Shown: positions 9,830-18,992 of the stretch, piece by piece
How the letters are laid out: the number at the start of each line of letters is the position of its first letter
How positions within the stretch are numbered: position 1 is the stretch's first letter
Source of the DNA: Nothophaeocryptopus gaeumannii
Lineage: Eukaryota; Ascomycota; Dothideomycetes; Mycosphaerellales; Mycosphaerellaceae
Reading direction: 5' to 3'
Length of the DNA stretch: 64,000 bases
Assembly: GCA_031771865.1 (NCBI GenBank)
Contig: JASISA010000019.1
Coordinates: 496,001-560,000 of the forward strand
The notes under the pieces: model-generated
Database searches by the model: none
What the model saw: only the letters and a program-made list of their open reading frames with translations
Told to the model about the DNA's origin: nothing
Translations under genes and position numbers: made by a program

Positions 9830-11167
9830 ATGGCATGGCTTTCGGCGTCGGCATTTGAACCTTCTCTACCAGATCACTGCGCTCCTGCGAACGACTTCCT
9901 GTTACGACTCAGCAGCACCTTTCATGTCTGCATACCGACACCGCTGGCCTTCATATCGAATACCTTGGGAGCCCTGAGCATTTTGGCTTGGCTCTTTGCG
10001 CAATTACCTCAGATATACAAGAATTGGTCGTTACAAAGTACATCGGGGCTGTCGATCTTCTTTCTGGTGGAATGGTGTTTGGGTGATCTGAGCAATCTCT
10101 TAGGAGCTCTCTTCACGCATCAAGCGACCTGGCAGGTGGCTATTGGGGGTTACTATGTATTCGTGGATCTATGTCTTGTTGGACAATGGATTTGGTATGA
10201 GAGGCTAAAGCACGGGCATCCAGTATTAAGGATATGGAATCGAGGGAATCAAGACGGCAGCTCCGGGAATGGTAGCATGGGGCAGGTCGTAATTGAAGGT
10301 ATGCCCGTCGAGAATGAGACTTCCATGGACGGCTCTGACGATACACCTAAAGGCCAGGAACAGACCAAACCTACGACAGGACCAAGGATTATCTTCCGCA
10401 CGCCAAAATTCCAAAGAGAAGACGAAGAAAAAGAAAAGGCAAACTCCAGCTTCTCCGGAACACCGCGTAGTGGTGGAAACACTATCCACCGCGTCGGCCC
10501 CTCCTCTCCCATGCCCTCTCCTTCTCCCCGAACAATGCTCTTCATCGCCTGCCTCATCGCCATGGCCAACGCATCTCCGATCGAGCATCCCTCACAACTC
10601 CACACAACCGTCGCCGCCGGACGAACATCCCTCGAAACAGCCGGCACAATCCTCTCCTGGATGTCCACAATCCTCTACCTCGGCTCCCGCCTCCCGCAAC
10701 TCTTCAAAAATTACCGCCGAAAATCAACAGCAGGTCTCTCGCCCCACTTGTTCATCGCAGCATTCATGGGAAATTTATTCTATTCCTCCGCCTTGCTCAC
10801 CAACCCCTGCGCTTGGGAAGATTTTGCTCCGTATGGAGGAGGGGGATGGGCGGGGAATGAAGGGAGTGTGAGGGAGGTTTGGGTGATGGCGGCATTGCCG
10901 TTCTTTTTGGGAGCGGCGGGGGTTTTGGGGTTGGATGGGAGTGTGGGGGTGCAGTTTCTCATGTATGGGGAGGGGAGTGAGAAGTTGGTTGTTGTGGAGG
11001 AGGAGAGTGGGAGGAGGACGAGGTGGAGGAAGGTAAGTGGGTGGATGAGGGGCTGGGTGCCGAGTATTAGTGGTGGTGGGGTTGGGAAGGCGGCTACACA
11101 TGAGAGGGAGGGTCTGCTGGAGGGGAGTCAGAACAGACAGCATGGAGAGGGGTATGGAGCATTGTAA
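9830..11167 (+). CDS. PQ-loop vacuolar/lysosomal amino-acid transporter (Ypq/PQLC2-like)
   Basis: Single exon, 445 residues. It carries two PQ-loop repeats: the first near residue 57 (LFAQLPQIYKNW, then STSGLS) and the second near residue 287 (SRLPQLFKNYRRKSTAGLS), each followed by a conserved helix (FLVEWCLGDLSNLLGALF and the NLFYSSALL segment). Hydrophobic segments around both repeats fit the seven-helix SWEET/PQ-loop fold. A polar Ser/Pro/Lys loop of about 100 residues separates the halves, longer than in yeast. Family knowledge: Ypq1-3 and PQLC2 export basic amino acids from the vacuole or lysosome. The C-terminal tail is polar. Convergent with tdp1, 203 bp away. Confidence 0.9.
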   Translation: MAWLSASAFEPSLPDHCAPANDFLLRLSSTFHVCIPTPLAFISNTLGALSILAWLFAQLPQIYKNWSLQSTSGLSIFFLVEWCLGDLSNLLGALFTHQATWQVAIGGYYVFVDLCLVGQWIWYERLKHGHPVLRIWNRGNQDGSSGNGSMGQVVIEGMPVENETSMDGSDDTPKGQEQTKPTTGPRIIFRTPKFQREDEEKEKANSSFSGTPRSGGNTIHRVGPSSPMPSPSPRTMLFIACLIAMANASPIEHPSQLHTTVAAGRTSLETAGTILSWMSTILYLGSRLPQLFKNYRRKSTAGLSPHLFIAAFMGNLFYSSALLTNPCAWEDFAPYGGGGWAGNEGSVREVWVMAALPFFLGAAGVLGLDGSVGVQFLMYGEGSEKLVVVEEESGRRTRWRKVSGWMRGWVPSISGGGVGKAATHEREGLLEGSQNRQHGEGYGAL

Positions 11168-11370
11168 TGCTTGATGAGTGATGATTAGTTATGAGGGCAT
11201 ATGCATACGGCGGGCATGGGTGAACGACTTATACAGGGCATGTTGAGATACATTGAGTTGGATAGAGGAGATGCCAGGATCCTACGAAGACTGCATACTA
11301 TAGAACCTGCGCTTAACGACGCATGCGTCCAAGCACGATTACAATATCTGCCTCCTGAGCGCATGTCTCG

Positions 11371-13230
11371 TCATTCCTTGAGCTCCTCGGTGAAATACCA
11401 AGGCTCCCTGCCATTGAACTTCTCACTCGGGATCTGAAAAGGCAGATCAAAAATACTCTTGAACACCGCCGTCCCTGGAATCTCTACATCCTCGCCCGGT
11501 AGCTCATCCTCATCCTCCGTCTCAGCATCCCCATTCTCATCGACCTCGTTCTTGATCTGAGCCTTGCTCGTCTCGTCGGCCAGTAGCAGATCATCTGCAA
11601 CCGGAAGCAGAGCACCACACTCCCAATTCTTACACGTAATCTTGCTCTCCTTCACATCAGCCGGCAACTCTCCCCACGCCGGTTTGGACATATTACTTGA
11701 CCCAACATATACCCAAGCGACCTGCTTTCCTTTCCTCTTGCCACGCGCACAGAGGATCTTATTATGGCTGAGCAATCCGGGACGAGTAGAGATATAATCT
11801 CGAAAGCAATCGCGTGGGAAGGTGCTGGCTTCGAAAGTTTTGCGTTTCACGCAGATTGTACCGGCCGCGCCGGCTGTTGAGGCGCGGACGGTGGAGGCGA
11901 GTGGGAAGTAGATTCTGATCATGTCGCGGATGGTGGGTGATGATGATGGTGTGGCCTTCTTGGTTTTCTTGTTGAAGAAGTCGTTGCCGGCTTTGGTTCT
12001 GGCTTCTTTGGCTTGCGCGATGAGGTCTATGCCGCGTGCTGCGGATTGGAAACGGTTTAGGTATTTGTCGTTGAATGCACCGAGGGAGGAGACCGCGAAG
12101 TCGATTTCTAGGTCGTCTGTGGTGAGACCTAATTCTCGCACTGATCTGCTGAGTCCTAGTAGGCCCGTACGTTGTGCGGTCTCTCTGTACTGTGCACCGC
12201 CAAGCGTGTGGAGGAAGGCCATGTGTTCAGTAGCAGAGAAGTCGAAATTCAAAATGCCATCTCTGACATCTTGATCGAGACCTTGTTTCTCAATGAAGAA
12301 CATGAGCTCTTTGCCGAAGTATGTGAGGTCGTCAATATCCGCTTTTGGCTTGTCTGGCAATCTTGGAAGATCGATCATAAACACACTGTTCTCCATCTGG
12401 CCGGTCTCACCCCAGTCAAAGTTGAGCAGGTTAGCGGTCGGGATGGCTATCCGGAGCTTCTCTGGGTGGAACAACAGCATCAGCTTCGAATGCATGCAGA
12501 AGATAAAGTCGTCGACTCGAGGAAAGCATAATCGCAGGAATTTGTTCATGTAACTGGCGTCTTCTCGCCAACGATCTTGGTCCTCCTTCTTGACAGACAT
12601 GACGAAGATACACTTTGTACTTCCGCCATTGCGTGGCGTCTTCAATTTGGAAAAGACCCAATCGACGTCCCATTGATACGCCGATAGTACCGCAGTCTTG
12701 AGCGTGGATGCTTCGAGCACTTCCTCGATCTTCACATCGTTTCCACTGCGAGGATGTCCGAAAGCCCAAGTCTTCTTCACGACGCCTTTTGGGTATTTCA
12801 AGGCTCCTGATGGTACTGATTCCGGTTGGCTGTTTGCTTCCTGCTTTGGCTCCTGCTTGATTCGGTCGATCGCCTCGACTCTCATATTGTCGATAGCAGT
12901 CCGTGCAGCTGGGGGCTTCCTGCTCTGCTGGTCCTTCTGTACCAGCGTGGAGAACATATTCAGTCGAGCGCCACTTGGCATATCAACAGTCGTCGTCTCC
13001 AGCTTTGGCACCTTCCTAGAGCTACGAGAAGGCGGTGGTGAGATCGATCGCTCGCGTTTCCGGCCCAAACGAGCAAGACGCTCTTCTTCCATGGCCTTGC
13101 GGTTCAGGCCTAGAATTCCTGAGTGTGCAGAACTCGCAGCGGCTGGTGTTGTGGTCGGGCCTGACTCGGCTTCCTGGGAAGCCAAAGACATCGCGATGGC
13201 GGCTTTCATATCCTCGTCTTCCGACTCCAT
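11371..13230 (-). CDS. tdp1: Tyrosyl-DNA phosphodiesterase 1 (Tdp1)
   Basis: Single exon, 619 residues. It has both phospholipase-D-like catalytic motifs: HSKLMLL followed by IPTANL near residue 247, and SHNKILC followed by VGSSNMSKPAWG near residue 487. These supply the His-Lys-Asn pairs that attack and release tyrosyl (or 3'-blocking) groups left by topoisomerase I. The first 20 residues (DEDMKAAIAMSLASQEAE) match a ubiquitin-interacting motif, suggesting recruitment to ubiquitylated chromatin; that is inference. A disordered Ser/Arg/Pro linker sits between this motif and the catalytic domain. An acidic insert follows the second motif. Nuclear repair enzyme, convergent with the PQ-loop gene. 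Confidence 0.92.
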   Translation of the reverse strand: MESEDEDMKAAIAMSLASQEAESGPTTTPAAASSAHSGILGLNRKAMEEERLARLGRKRERSISPPPSRSSRKVPKLETTTVDMPSGARLNMFSTLVQKDQQSRKPPAARTAIDNMRVEAIDRIKQEPKQEANSQPESVPSGALKYPKGVVKKTWAFGHPRSGNDVKIEEVLEASTLKTAVLSAYQWDVDWVFSKLKTPRNGGSTKCIFVMSVKKEDQDRWREDASYMNKFLRLCFPRVDDFIFCMHSKLMLLFHPEKLRIAIPTANLLNFDWGETGQMENSVFMIDLPRLPDKPKADIDDLTYFGKELMFFIEKQGLDQDVRDGILNFDFSATEHMAFLHTLGGAQYRETAQRTGLLGLSRSVRELGLTTDDLEIDFAVSSLGAFNDKYLNRFQSAARGIDLIAQAKEARTKAGNDFFNKKTKKATPSSSPTIRDMIRIYFPLASTVRASTAGAAGTICVKRKTFEASTFPRDCFRDYISTRPGLLSHNKILCARGKRKGKQVAWVYVGSSNMSKPAWGELPADVKESKITCKNWECGALLPVADDLLLADETSKAQIKNEVDENGDAETEDEDELPGEDVEIPGTAVFKSIFDLPFQIPSEKFNGREPWYFTEELKE

Positions 13231-14304
13231 CTTTCGAGTGCTGTATCGTTGAGTGGCTGTGTGAAGAGATGTAGGAAACGCGGTCTCCTTACGCTTGACA
13301 AGGTGAGGCGGGCAACGGGGGAGGAGCGCCAGGCAGCCACCTTGATAGCACTTTCACTTTCACCCAAAGGCGGCAGCGGCAGCAGAGGCTGGGTGACTAC
13401 TGTCGCTCGCGATCAAGGTGCAACAATTAAGAGTGAAGTGGAGTGAGGTGAAGCATTCAAGGCGCGTTTGGGTTGACGCGACGCCTGAGGTCATCAAAGC
13501 CACATGGCCACGGTGGTTTGCCGCGGACACAGGTGGGCGTTCTACATAGATGAATACGCATTACCAACATGGCCATACATTTCTATCCAACGATGGAGAT
13601 GGTCAAAGAAGCCATACACCCTGACGTATTCGACAATACAAGATGTAAGCCTTCTTCGACAATAATGACGACGAGAGATACTGTCCAAGTTGATCAGTGT
13701 ATACTGTAGTGAAAGCCTGTTGCTCAGCTTCAAGCGCTTTCTTCTGGACCCGGACACTGACGAGGAGTCTGACGGAGAGGATGGACATCTCGACGGGGCC
13801 ATTGAAGACCTGCGGGACGGACCAAAACAGATCACCAATGGAGAGCACGAGGACTAAGAGGAAGAGCATCCCAAGCCCCCGTCGGATCTTCCGCCGTACC
13901 CAAGTGACTTCCAAGACCCTGATTGCTACATCTCGAAGGATATGCCCGGTTCTGAATGTAGTATTCAAAAGAACGTTGAAGATCCCTTATTCGGTATTGC
14001 CACCCCGAATGGCCTTGTACGATGTCACCAGACGTGGTCAAGGCGAGCCGCGATTTCAGAAGCTCTTCAAGGGCAGAATAGTGGTCAAGAGAGACATGGT
14101 CTTGGCGATGGGGGAGAACGAGAGAGATCTACACGAATATGCGACCGCTGCTACGTTTGCTCTTCAGGGCAACCCTTGGAGACTGGAGATTGATCTGTGT
14201 AAGAGCTTCGTCAATGTCGATTTGGCGTTTCTCCAGGGGCTGAAAAAGAAATGGCGCGACTAGGCTCTGCCGCCGTTCACTGTCCTGGCTACACGAAGCT
14301 CGAC
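13231..14304. other. Intergenic: tdp1 upstream region and unresolved ORFs
   Basis: Up to about 13540 this is the tdp1 promoter/leader. From 13540 to 14270 both strands carry open frames. On the minus strand a frame at 13603-13968 encodes a hydrophobic stretch (LGMLFLLVLVLSIGDLF) and on the plus strand a frame to 14263 has more ordinary codon use. I could not decide which, if either, is a gene. Confidence 0.4.
13781..14263 (+). CDS. Doubtful hypothetical ORF
   Basis: Frame from an ATG at 13781 to the stop at 14263, 160 residues, no recognised domain. The last 80 codons favour AAG, GAG, CTC and TTC as the neighbouring genes do, and the protein there reads normally with an amphipathic end (VDLAFLQGLKKKWRD). 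The first part is basic and Ser/Thr-rich and may not be coding. It ends 41 bp before the stop of the convergent GNAT gene. An alternative is a membrane protein on the other strand. Treat as a candidate only. Confidence 0.25.
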   Translation: MDISTGPLKTCGTDQNRSPMESTRTKRKSIPSPRRIFRRTQVTSKTLIATSRRICPVLNVVFKRTLKIPYSVLPPRMALYDVTRRGQGEPRFQKLFKGRIVVKRDMVLAMGENERDLHEYATAATFALQGNPWRLEIDLCKSFVNVDLAFLQGLKKKWRD

Positions 14305-14814
14305 CTACGACAACCCATACGTCCTCTTCGTCATGACGGTCACGAAACTCTTTTCCTCTTCCACATCCCACACGCCAAGTTCTTTCGCGTAAAACTCCTG
14401 CTTCTCCTTCCCGCTGGCGTGCAACATGATTCTCCGCAGTGCCGGCATCTCCTCAACGATCTCATTACAACACTGCGTCAACCAGCGAGCTAAGCCTTTC
14501 CTTCGAAATTCTGGAGCGATATAGACGTCGCAGAGATACACCGTCGTTACGAAGTCCGAGATCAGTCTTGCCAAACCAATTTGTTGGAGGCGGCCTTTCT
14601 TGGGTTCTTTCTGGTAAAGTCCGAGAGTTTGCGAGTGCTGGAGCATGGTGTTCAATTGGTCCTCTGGAAGTCTTCTGGCCCAGGGCATTTCGTCGGATTC
14701 GAAAGCATTGTTGATGAAGTTAAGATCGAATAGGGTCAGCTTTGTAGATATCAGGAATTGGTCCCGTGCCCATTCCCGGGTTGGAGTCTCTTCCTGCGTT
14801 CCTGGGTCGGCCAT
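14305..14814 (-). CDS. GNAT-family N-acetyltransferase
   Basis: Single exon, 169 residues, the standard size of a lone GNAT domain. Motif A is visible as VYLCDVYIAPEFRRKGLARW, with the acetyl-CoA pyrophosphate loop R-R-K-G-L-A (consensus Q/R-x-x-G-x-G/A). The preceding strand (IGLARLISDF) and the later ASGKEKQEFYAKELGVW segment, with the family's typical F-Y-x-x-x-G-F/V end, complete the fold. It would transfer an acetyl group from acetyl-CoA to a small amine or protein N-terminus; the substrate cannot be read from sequence. It lies 139 bp downstream of the FAD monooxygenase on the same strand. Confidence 0.88.
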   Translation of the reverse strand: MADPGTQEETPTREWARDQFLISTKLTLFDLNFINNAFESDEMPWARRLPEDQLNTMLQHSQTLGLYQKEPKKGRLQQIGLARLISDFVTTVYLCDVYIAPEFRRKGLARWLTQCCNEIVEEMPALRRIMLHASGKEKQEFYAKELGVWDVEEEKSFVTVMTKRTYGLS

Positions 14815-14953
14815 TTCTGTGCAACGTTGTCTGGCAGTCCACGAAAGAGGAAAGAGATTTCGACGCTCATGACGAGTAGATTTGCTGCGCAGCTAGTTCT
14901 ATCTTCGCTCTACGCTGACCAATCACGGAGTACCGCTCCCAGGTTTCCAGCGC

Positions 14954-16283
14954 TCAGTGCTTTCCCCCAAGGTATTTCTCGACTTCAACCCTCGCATCCC
15001 ATTCGTGTACTGGATCTGAGCTAGTGAACCATCGGGCAATATGCTTGAACTGCAGCATCAAAACCATCATTGCGTATACTATCGCCGTCGTCGCCCAAGA
15101 CCAAGGCCTCTCCGGCTCTTTCATGGCCAACGCTTTCGCCTTCATGGTGTCAACTCTCGCATGACGGACATCATAGAGGCCTCGAATGGCCTTATCAATT
15201 GCTTCAGCGGGCTCATGCTCTTTCACCAGCTTCTCAACAAGCAATCCCAAGGTCTGGCCGTCTTCGAAAGCTTGGCTGCCACCTTGCCCAGTGGTCGGAG
15301 TCATCGCATGCGCTGCATCTCCAACCAGGACACAACCATCTCGACCCCATGAAGGCAGATCCGGCATGTAAAAGATTGGCCATATGGTTTCCATCAAGGC
15401 TTTCTCCAAGCACTGCTGGATGTAGGGATCTGCGAAACCCTTGTAACGTCTGCGAAGATCTTGGGTAATGGCTGCTGGATCTAACTTGTTCCTTTTCTCT
15501 GGTAGCTGAGGCTGGTCATACACCGAGAAATAGAGGAGCTTGTCGGGTTGCGCCTGTGAGAGACAATTGTACCCGAAGAAGCCTGGAGGTCCATGGAAAA
15601 ATCTGATCATTGGATTTTGGAAGTACGACTTTGGAAGCGGCATATTCAAGATCCCGCCGACTGCTGCATGACCACTACTCCAATCAGCGTGCTATCATGT
15701 ATTCGAAATGTTGATCACCGACTTACAGATACCTCGGCCGGTATTGCTCGCCGTCTCCGAACAAACTTCGTCTGAGCGGACTATGTATCCCATCTGCTCC
15801 AACAACCAGATCTGCTTCTTCTGTCGTATCGTCGTGGAAGAAAAGAGTCGGTCGCTTGCCGCTTCGGACTTCGACCCTCGTAACAGTCATTGAGACGACG
15901 ATGTCCTTTGGCAAAGCTTCCTTCAAGCATTCGATCAAGATTGGCCTCGAGATCGGCAGCAAGTTCATGTAATCGTTCCCGAGGAGATGGTTGCCCGCCG
16001 TCCTCCAGGTAAAGCCTTTGCACGGGAAGCCATTGGCGTACACACGGTCTGCCAATTTCGGATCGAGATCTCGGAGAACCTTCAACGCATTTGATTGCAA
16101 GCTGATTGCGGCACCTTGGTTCTCGAGTCGTTCATTTTCCTGGTGATCTGGACTGTCGAATGCATGAGGATCTGGCTTGTCGTAAATTTTGATCTCCAGA
16201 GGTTGATCTTTTGGAAGCTTCTTCCTAAGAGCGATTGCAGAACTGAGGCCACTGAGGCCCGCACCGACGATGATGACTTTCAT
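14954..16283 (-). CDS. FAD-dependent class A monooxygenase (salicylate hydroxylase-like)
   Basis: Two exons on the minus strand, 16283-15727 and 15674-14954, with a 52-nt GT-AG intron; the joined frame gives 425 residues. The N-terminus has the Rossmann FAD motif VGAGLSGLSSAIAL. The mid-protein DG motif is VVGADGIHSPLRRSLFGDG, and the second FAD/ribityl motif is GDAAHAMTPTTGQGGSQAFED. These three motifs define PHBH-type flavoprotein hydroxylases, which use NAD(P)H and O2 to hydroxylate aromatic or similar substrates. Near the C-terminus a hydrophobic segment (TAIVYAMMVLMLQF) may anchor it to a membrane, as in fungal meroterpenoid-type enzymes. No biosynthetic core gene lies beside it, so its pathway is unknown. 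Confidence 0.92.
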
Positions 16284-17137
16284 TGAGAGAACGAAAAGAG
16301 GAAAGGATCACTTGAAGTCCGCAAAACTTTTTGATTCTTTTAAACAGGAGAGATGTCGTGTAGCACAAGGAGCCGGCGGCACCCGCCAAGCCTGAAGGAT
16401 TCCTGGATACCTTCCGGTCACTTGACTTGGTGGCAAGAACGTGTCCCGCCCAAGCGATGTTGCTTGACCCGCTCACGCCACATCCGTGACGTGCATGTAA
16501 AGACACCACGAGGGACCCAGATAGCCTGGACAATTGAATATTGCCACGCGATCAATGGTCCGACGCCCAAGCTGGCTCTCGTGTTCCGACAGAAGCCACC
16601 CTGTTCCCTTCGCGTTCGGAGCCGACAGCGCTGCTTTGCCCTGAGAGCTGCTAGTATAGAATCGGAAGCCAGACCATTGATCATCATCGCCCAAGTCGTC
16701 TTTGCCCGCGGTCATCTGAAAGATCTCTTTTGCCGCTTCGTTTTCGACATCGTGCCGGACTATGTGGTCAAATTTTGGAATCTCGGACAGTTGCTTCTCC
16801 CGCTGGTGGCCGAAATCTGTAAGATATCGCCATGTTGCTCTTGGTTTATTCGTCGGGGTGTTTCTACTTGGCCTCTGTCAACTTCCTGTCAAGTGGACAG
16901 CATGGAGAATGGGCGAAGTTCAGCTGAAAGAGCTAGCAGTAATTGATGCACTGGTAAGCATGTGCGCTCGCAAGCAGGTAATTCAAGACCATTTCTCAGC
17001 GCATATGAAGAGGGGCATGGAGTTCTCTATTAGTGCCCGATCAAGCTCTGCAAGCAAGATTCGACACGGCTTAGCCCGCATCATGTATTCAGCATACACG
17101 TGGAAAAAAGAATTTTGCCACTCTCATCAACTAAAAA
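16284..17137. other. Intergenic, FAD monooxygenase upstream region
   Basis: About 850 bp. A 197-codon plus-strand ORF (16353-16946) overlaps others of similar length on the minus strand and shows no domain; Cys/Arg-rich composition argues against coding. No repeat seen. Confidence 0.45.
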
Positions 17138-17273
17138 GGCTTCGTGGTGCAGTGGCAGCATATCCAGGGAGGGCGGGTCGCTCTCGCAAGGCCATGGATT
17201 GGCGCCCCAGATACACGCACCTGTGAGGTGGCGGTGTGGTTGGAAGACCTGCGTTCGATTCGCAGTGAGGCCA
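17138..17273 (+). tRNA. tRNA-like RNA polymerase III unit, long insert, anticodon unclear
   Basis: The ends fold like a tRNA: GGCTTCG at 17138 pairs in seven positions (two wobbles) with TGAGGCC at 17266-17272, a D-arm GTGC/GCAT surrounds AGTGGCA, and a perfect T-arm (CTGCG, loop TTCGATT, CGCAG) lies at 17249-17265. TCCAG can pair with TTGGA as the anticodon stem, leaving an insert of about 60 nt. A run of five T at 17287-17291 is a Pol III terminator. The base expected to be T33 is not T, so I cannot name an anticodon. It is either an intron-containing tRNA that I have folded imperfectly, a decayed tRNA, or a tRNA-derived element. Confidence 0.5.
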
Positions 17274-17542
17274 GAGTGCTCATATCTTTTTGCCATTTTA
17301 GTTGTCTTCACGGCTCCTTCATGTGGATGCGTTTGAGCATATGAGTTCTCCCGACGAGGGCAAAAAGACGGGCTCTTTCGGTTGAGAGGCAAGAAGACGC
17401 TTCCTTCTTGTCGGAATCTTAGTGAGAATGTGTTATGCGCTCGTCAGCATATACCTCTTCGGAAAGCTCGACTGACCCTCGTCCAAATCCAAAGGAACCT
17501 ACACAAAAGCGACGTTCTTGACTCCGAGCAAAAAAGGACCAG

Positions 17543-17548
17543 AAAAAA
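17543..17548 (-). terminator. Pol III terminator of tRNA-Pro
   Basis: Six consecutive T on the minus strand directly after the discriminator base of the tRNA at 17549-17635. Confidence 0.75.
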
Positions 17549-17635
17549 GAGCCCCAGAGCGACTCGAACGGCCAACCGCCATGTATACAGATGAATCACC
17601 CAAACATGGAATCATGACCCTTAGACCATGGGGCC
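17549..17635 (-). tRNA. tRNA-Pro (anticodon TGG) with a short intron
   Basis: Minus strand. The acceptor stem GGCCCCA pairs with TGGGGCT, with a G-T first pair. The D-arm GTCT...TGAT matches eukaryotic tRNA-Pro. The anticodon stem CCATG/CATGG is perfect, and the loop begins TTTGGG, giving anticodon TGG at positions 34-36. About 14 nt (TGATTCATCTGTAT) sits after position 37, the canonical place for a nuclear tRNA intron. The T-arm is GGCCG, loop TTCGAGT, CGCTC, with one C-C mismatch. Six T follow immediately. It reads CCA and, by wobble, other proline codons. Confidence 0.85.
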
Positions 17636-18992
17636 GTTTCTGCTTGATGACTGGGAAGATTCTACTGCCATCACATAGTCAGTATGAGAATGGATGAGTT
17701 GGGGGGCGGTGTCCCCGAACGGAAGGAAGTTTGGATTTGGCATGCGGTGGTGAGTCAAAGACGGATTCTACGCACAGCCGCTTTTTGCCAAGAAAGCTGA
17801 GATCTGAACATCGCGCTGCGTGATGGAATGGCAAGATCGCGAGGGAGTCTTGGGCCTGATGGGATACTGCGTCGGCAGTGGCGGCAAAGTCAAGATTTGG
17901 TGTTTTGCTGTAAGCCCTCCGGTTGCATTTTGGGTTCGAGGACCCCTTTCCCGTACTTGTTCGCTGGTGTATGATGACGAAAGTACGGCATCGCCTCCGT
18001 GAGCAGCTAGCAATATGCAGAACATAGAGACTCCCGAACGAGTATCGGATCACGCAACGTACCTCACACCACACCTCACCTTCCTAATCCCGTTCCGCAC
18101 ATCTCTTTCCGACAGTCCTCATCGCGATGGGCGTAGGAGATCATGATGAAAGCAGTTCGCTCGTGACCATCTCTCAAACGTTCTAAGCGTTTGGGAGGTG
18201 TTGTCTGTTGTTCACAAGACCAAGCCGTAATTAAGCTTCCGCTTGACGACCATCACAGCTTCCCGACGACAAGGTATCCTGAGCTGTTGGACCCTGAGAT
18301 GCTGCGGCAAGCATCATCTTGAAAACCCGATCCTGAAGAAAAGTCGATGGCTGTCCTAGGTCCACGATTCGTGATACCCTTGCCTTGGAATAGATCTGTG
18401 TTGGAACATCCCAGGGTGCGACAGGCCGGTAGGTATCGACTCATGTCGAGGATGGCTTGTCCAATAAGATTTTGCGATTACCGCAAAAAATCTTTTGCTG
18501 GCGCGGAGTTGAGGCCGTACATGTTAATTGTGAAGGGTTTTGCAATTGAATGTCGGTGATTGACGAGCCTACAACTTATGACATGCACTTGGTATCAACT
18601 GTTTCCTGGGACCGGAGAGTCGACACTAGAATGCTGCGCGAGTCGGCATGGATCTTGTCTCGTCCGTTCTGGCATCACCTTTGGGAGAATTCAACAGCAC
18701 ATTCAGTATTGTCGGTTCCTCAAGTATAGGATCTCCGTCCAACAACGGCCGCAACGATGAGGGGTTGACCTCGCTTATCTTGCGACGCGGCATTTCACGG
18801 AATCGACTTTGCTCTATAGACTCCGACATTCGCCGTAATGTTTGCATGCGAGCAGGGACAATGTTCCAGACGGGCCCGAAGATAAGACTTCCGCTTAGCT
18901 CATGCTCTCGGGAGCAGAAGATGGCCCTTAAGTCGATGCGATGTTGCTCGCACCAAATGATCATATCAATAACGGGGAAAAAGAGCAGTCTT
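17636..18992. other. Intergenic between tRNA-Pro and the DUF1308 gene
   Basis: 1.36 kb with no supported gene. ORFs up to 131 codons on both strands lack domains. The right end is the 3' region of the leftward DUF1308 gene. No repeat found by eye. Confidence 0.45.

Noticed and set aside
13603..13968. Minus-strand ORF with a hydrophobic stretch near tdp1
   Set aside because: Only one hydrophobic segment supports it, and the opposite frame has at least as good codon use; left unresolved.
16353..16946. 197-codon ORF upstream of the first FAD monooxygenase
   Set aside because: No domain, Cys/Arg-rich, overlapped by equally long minus-strand frames; likely chance.
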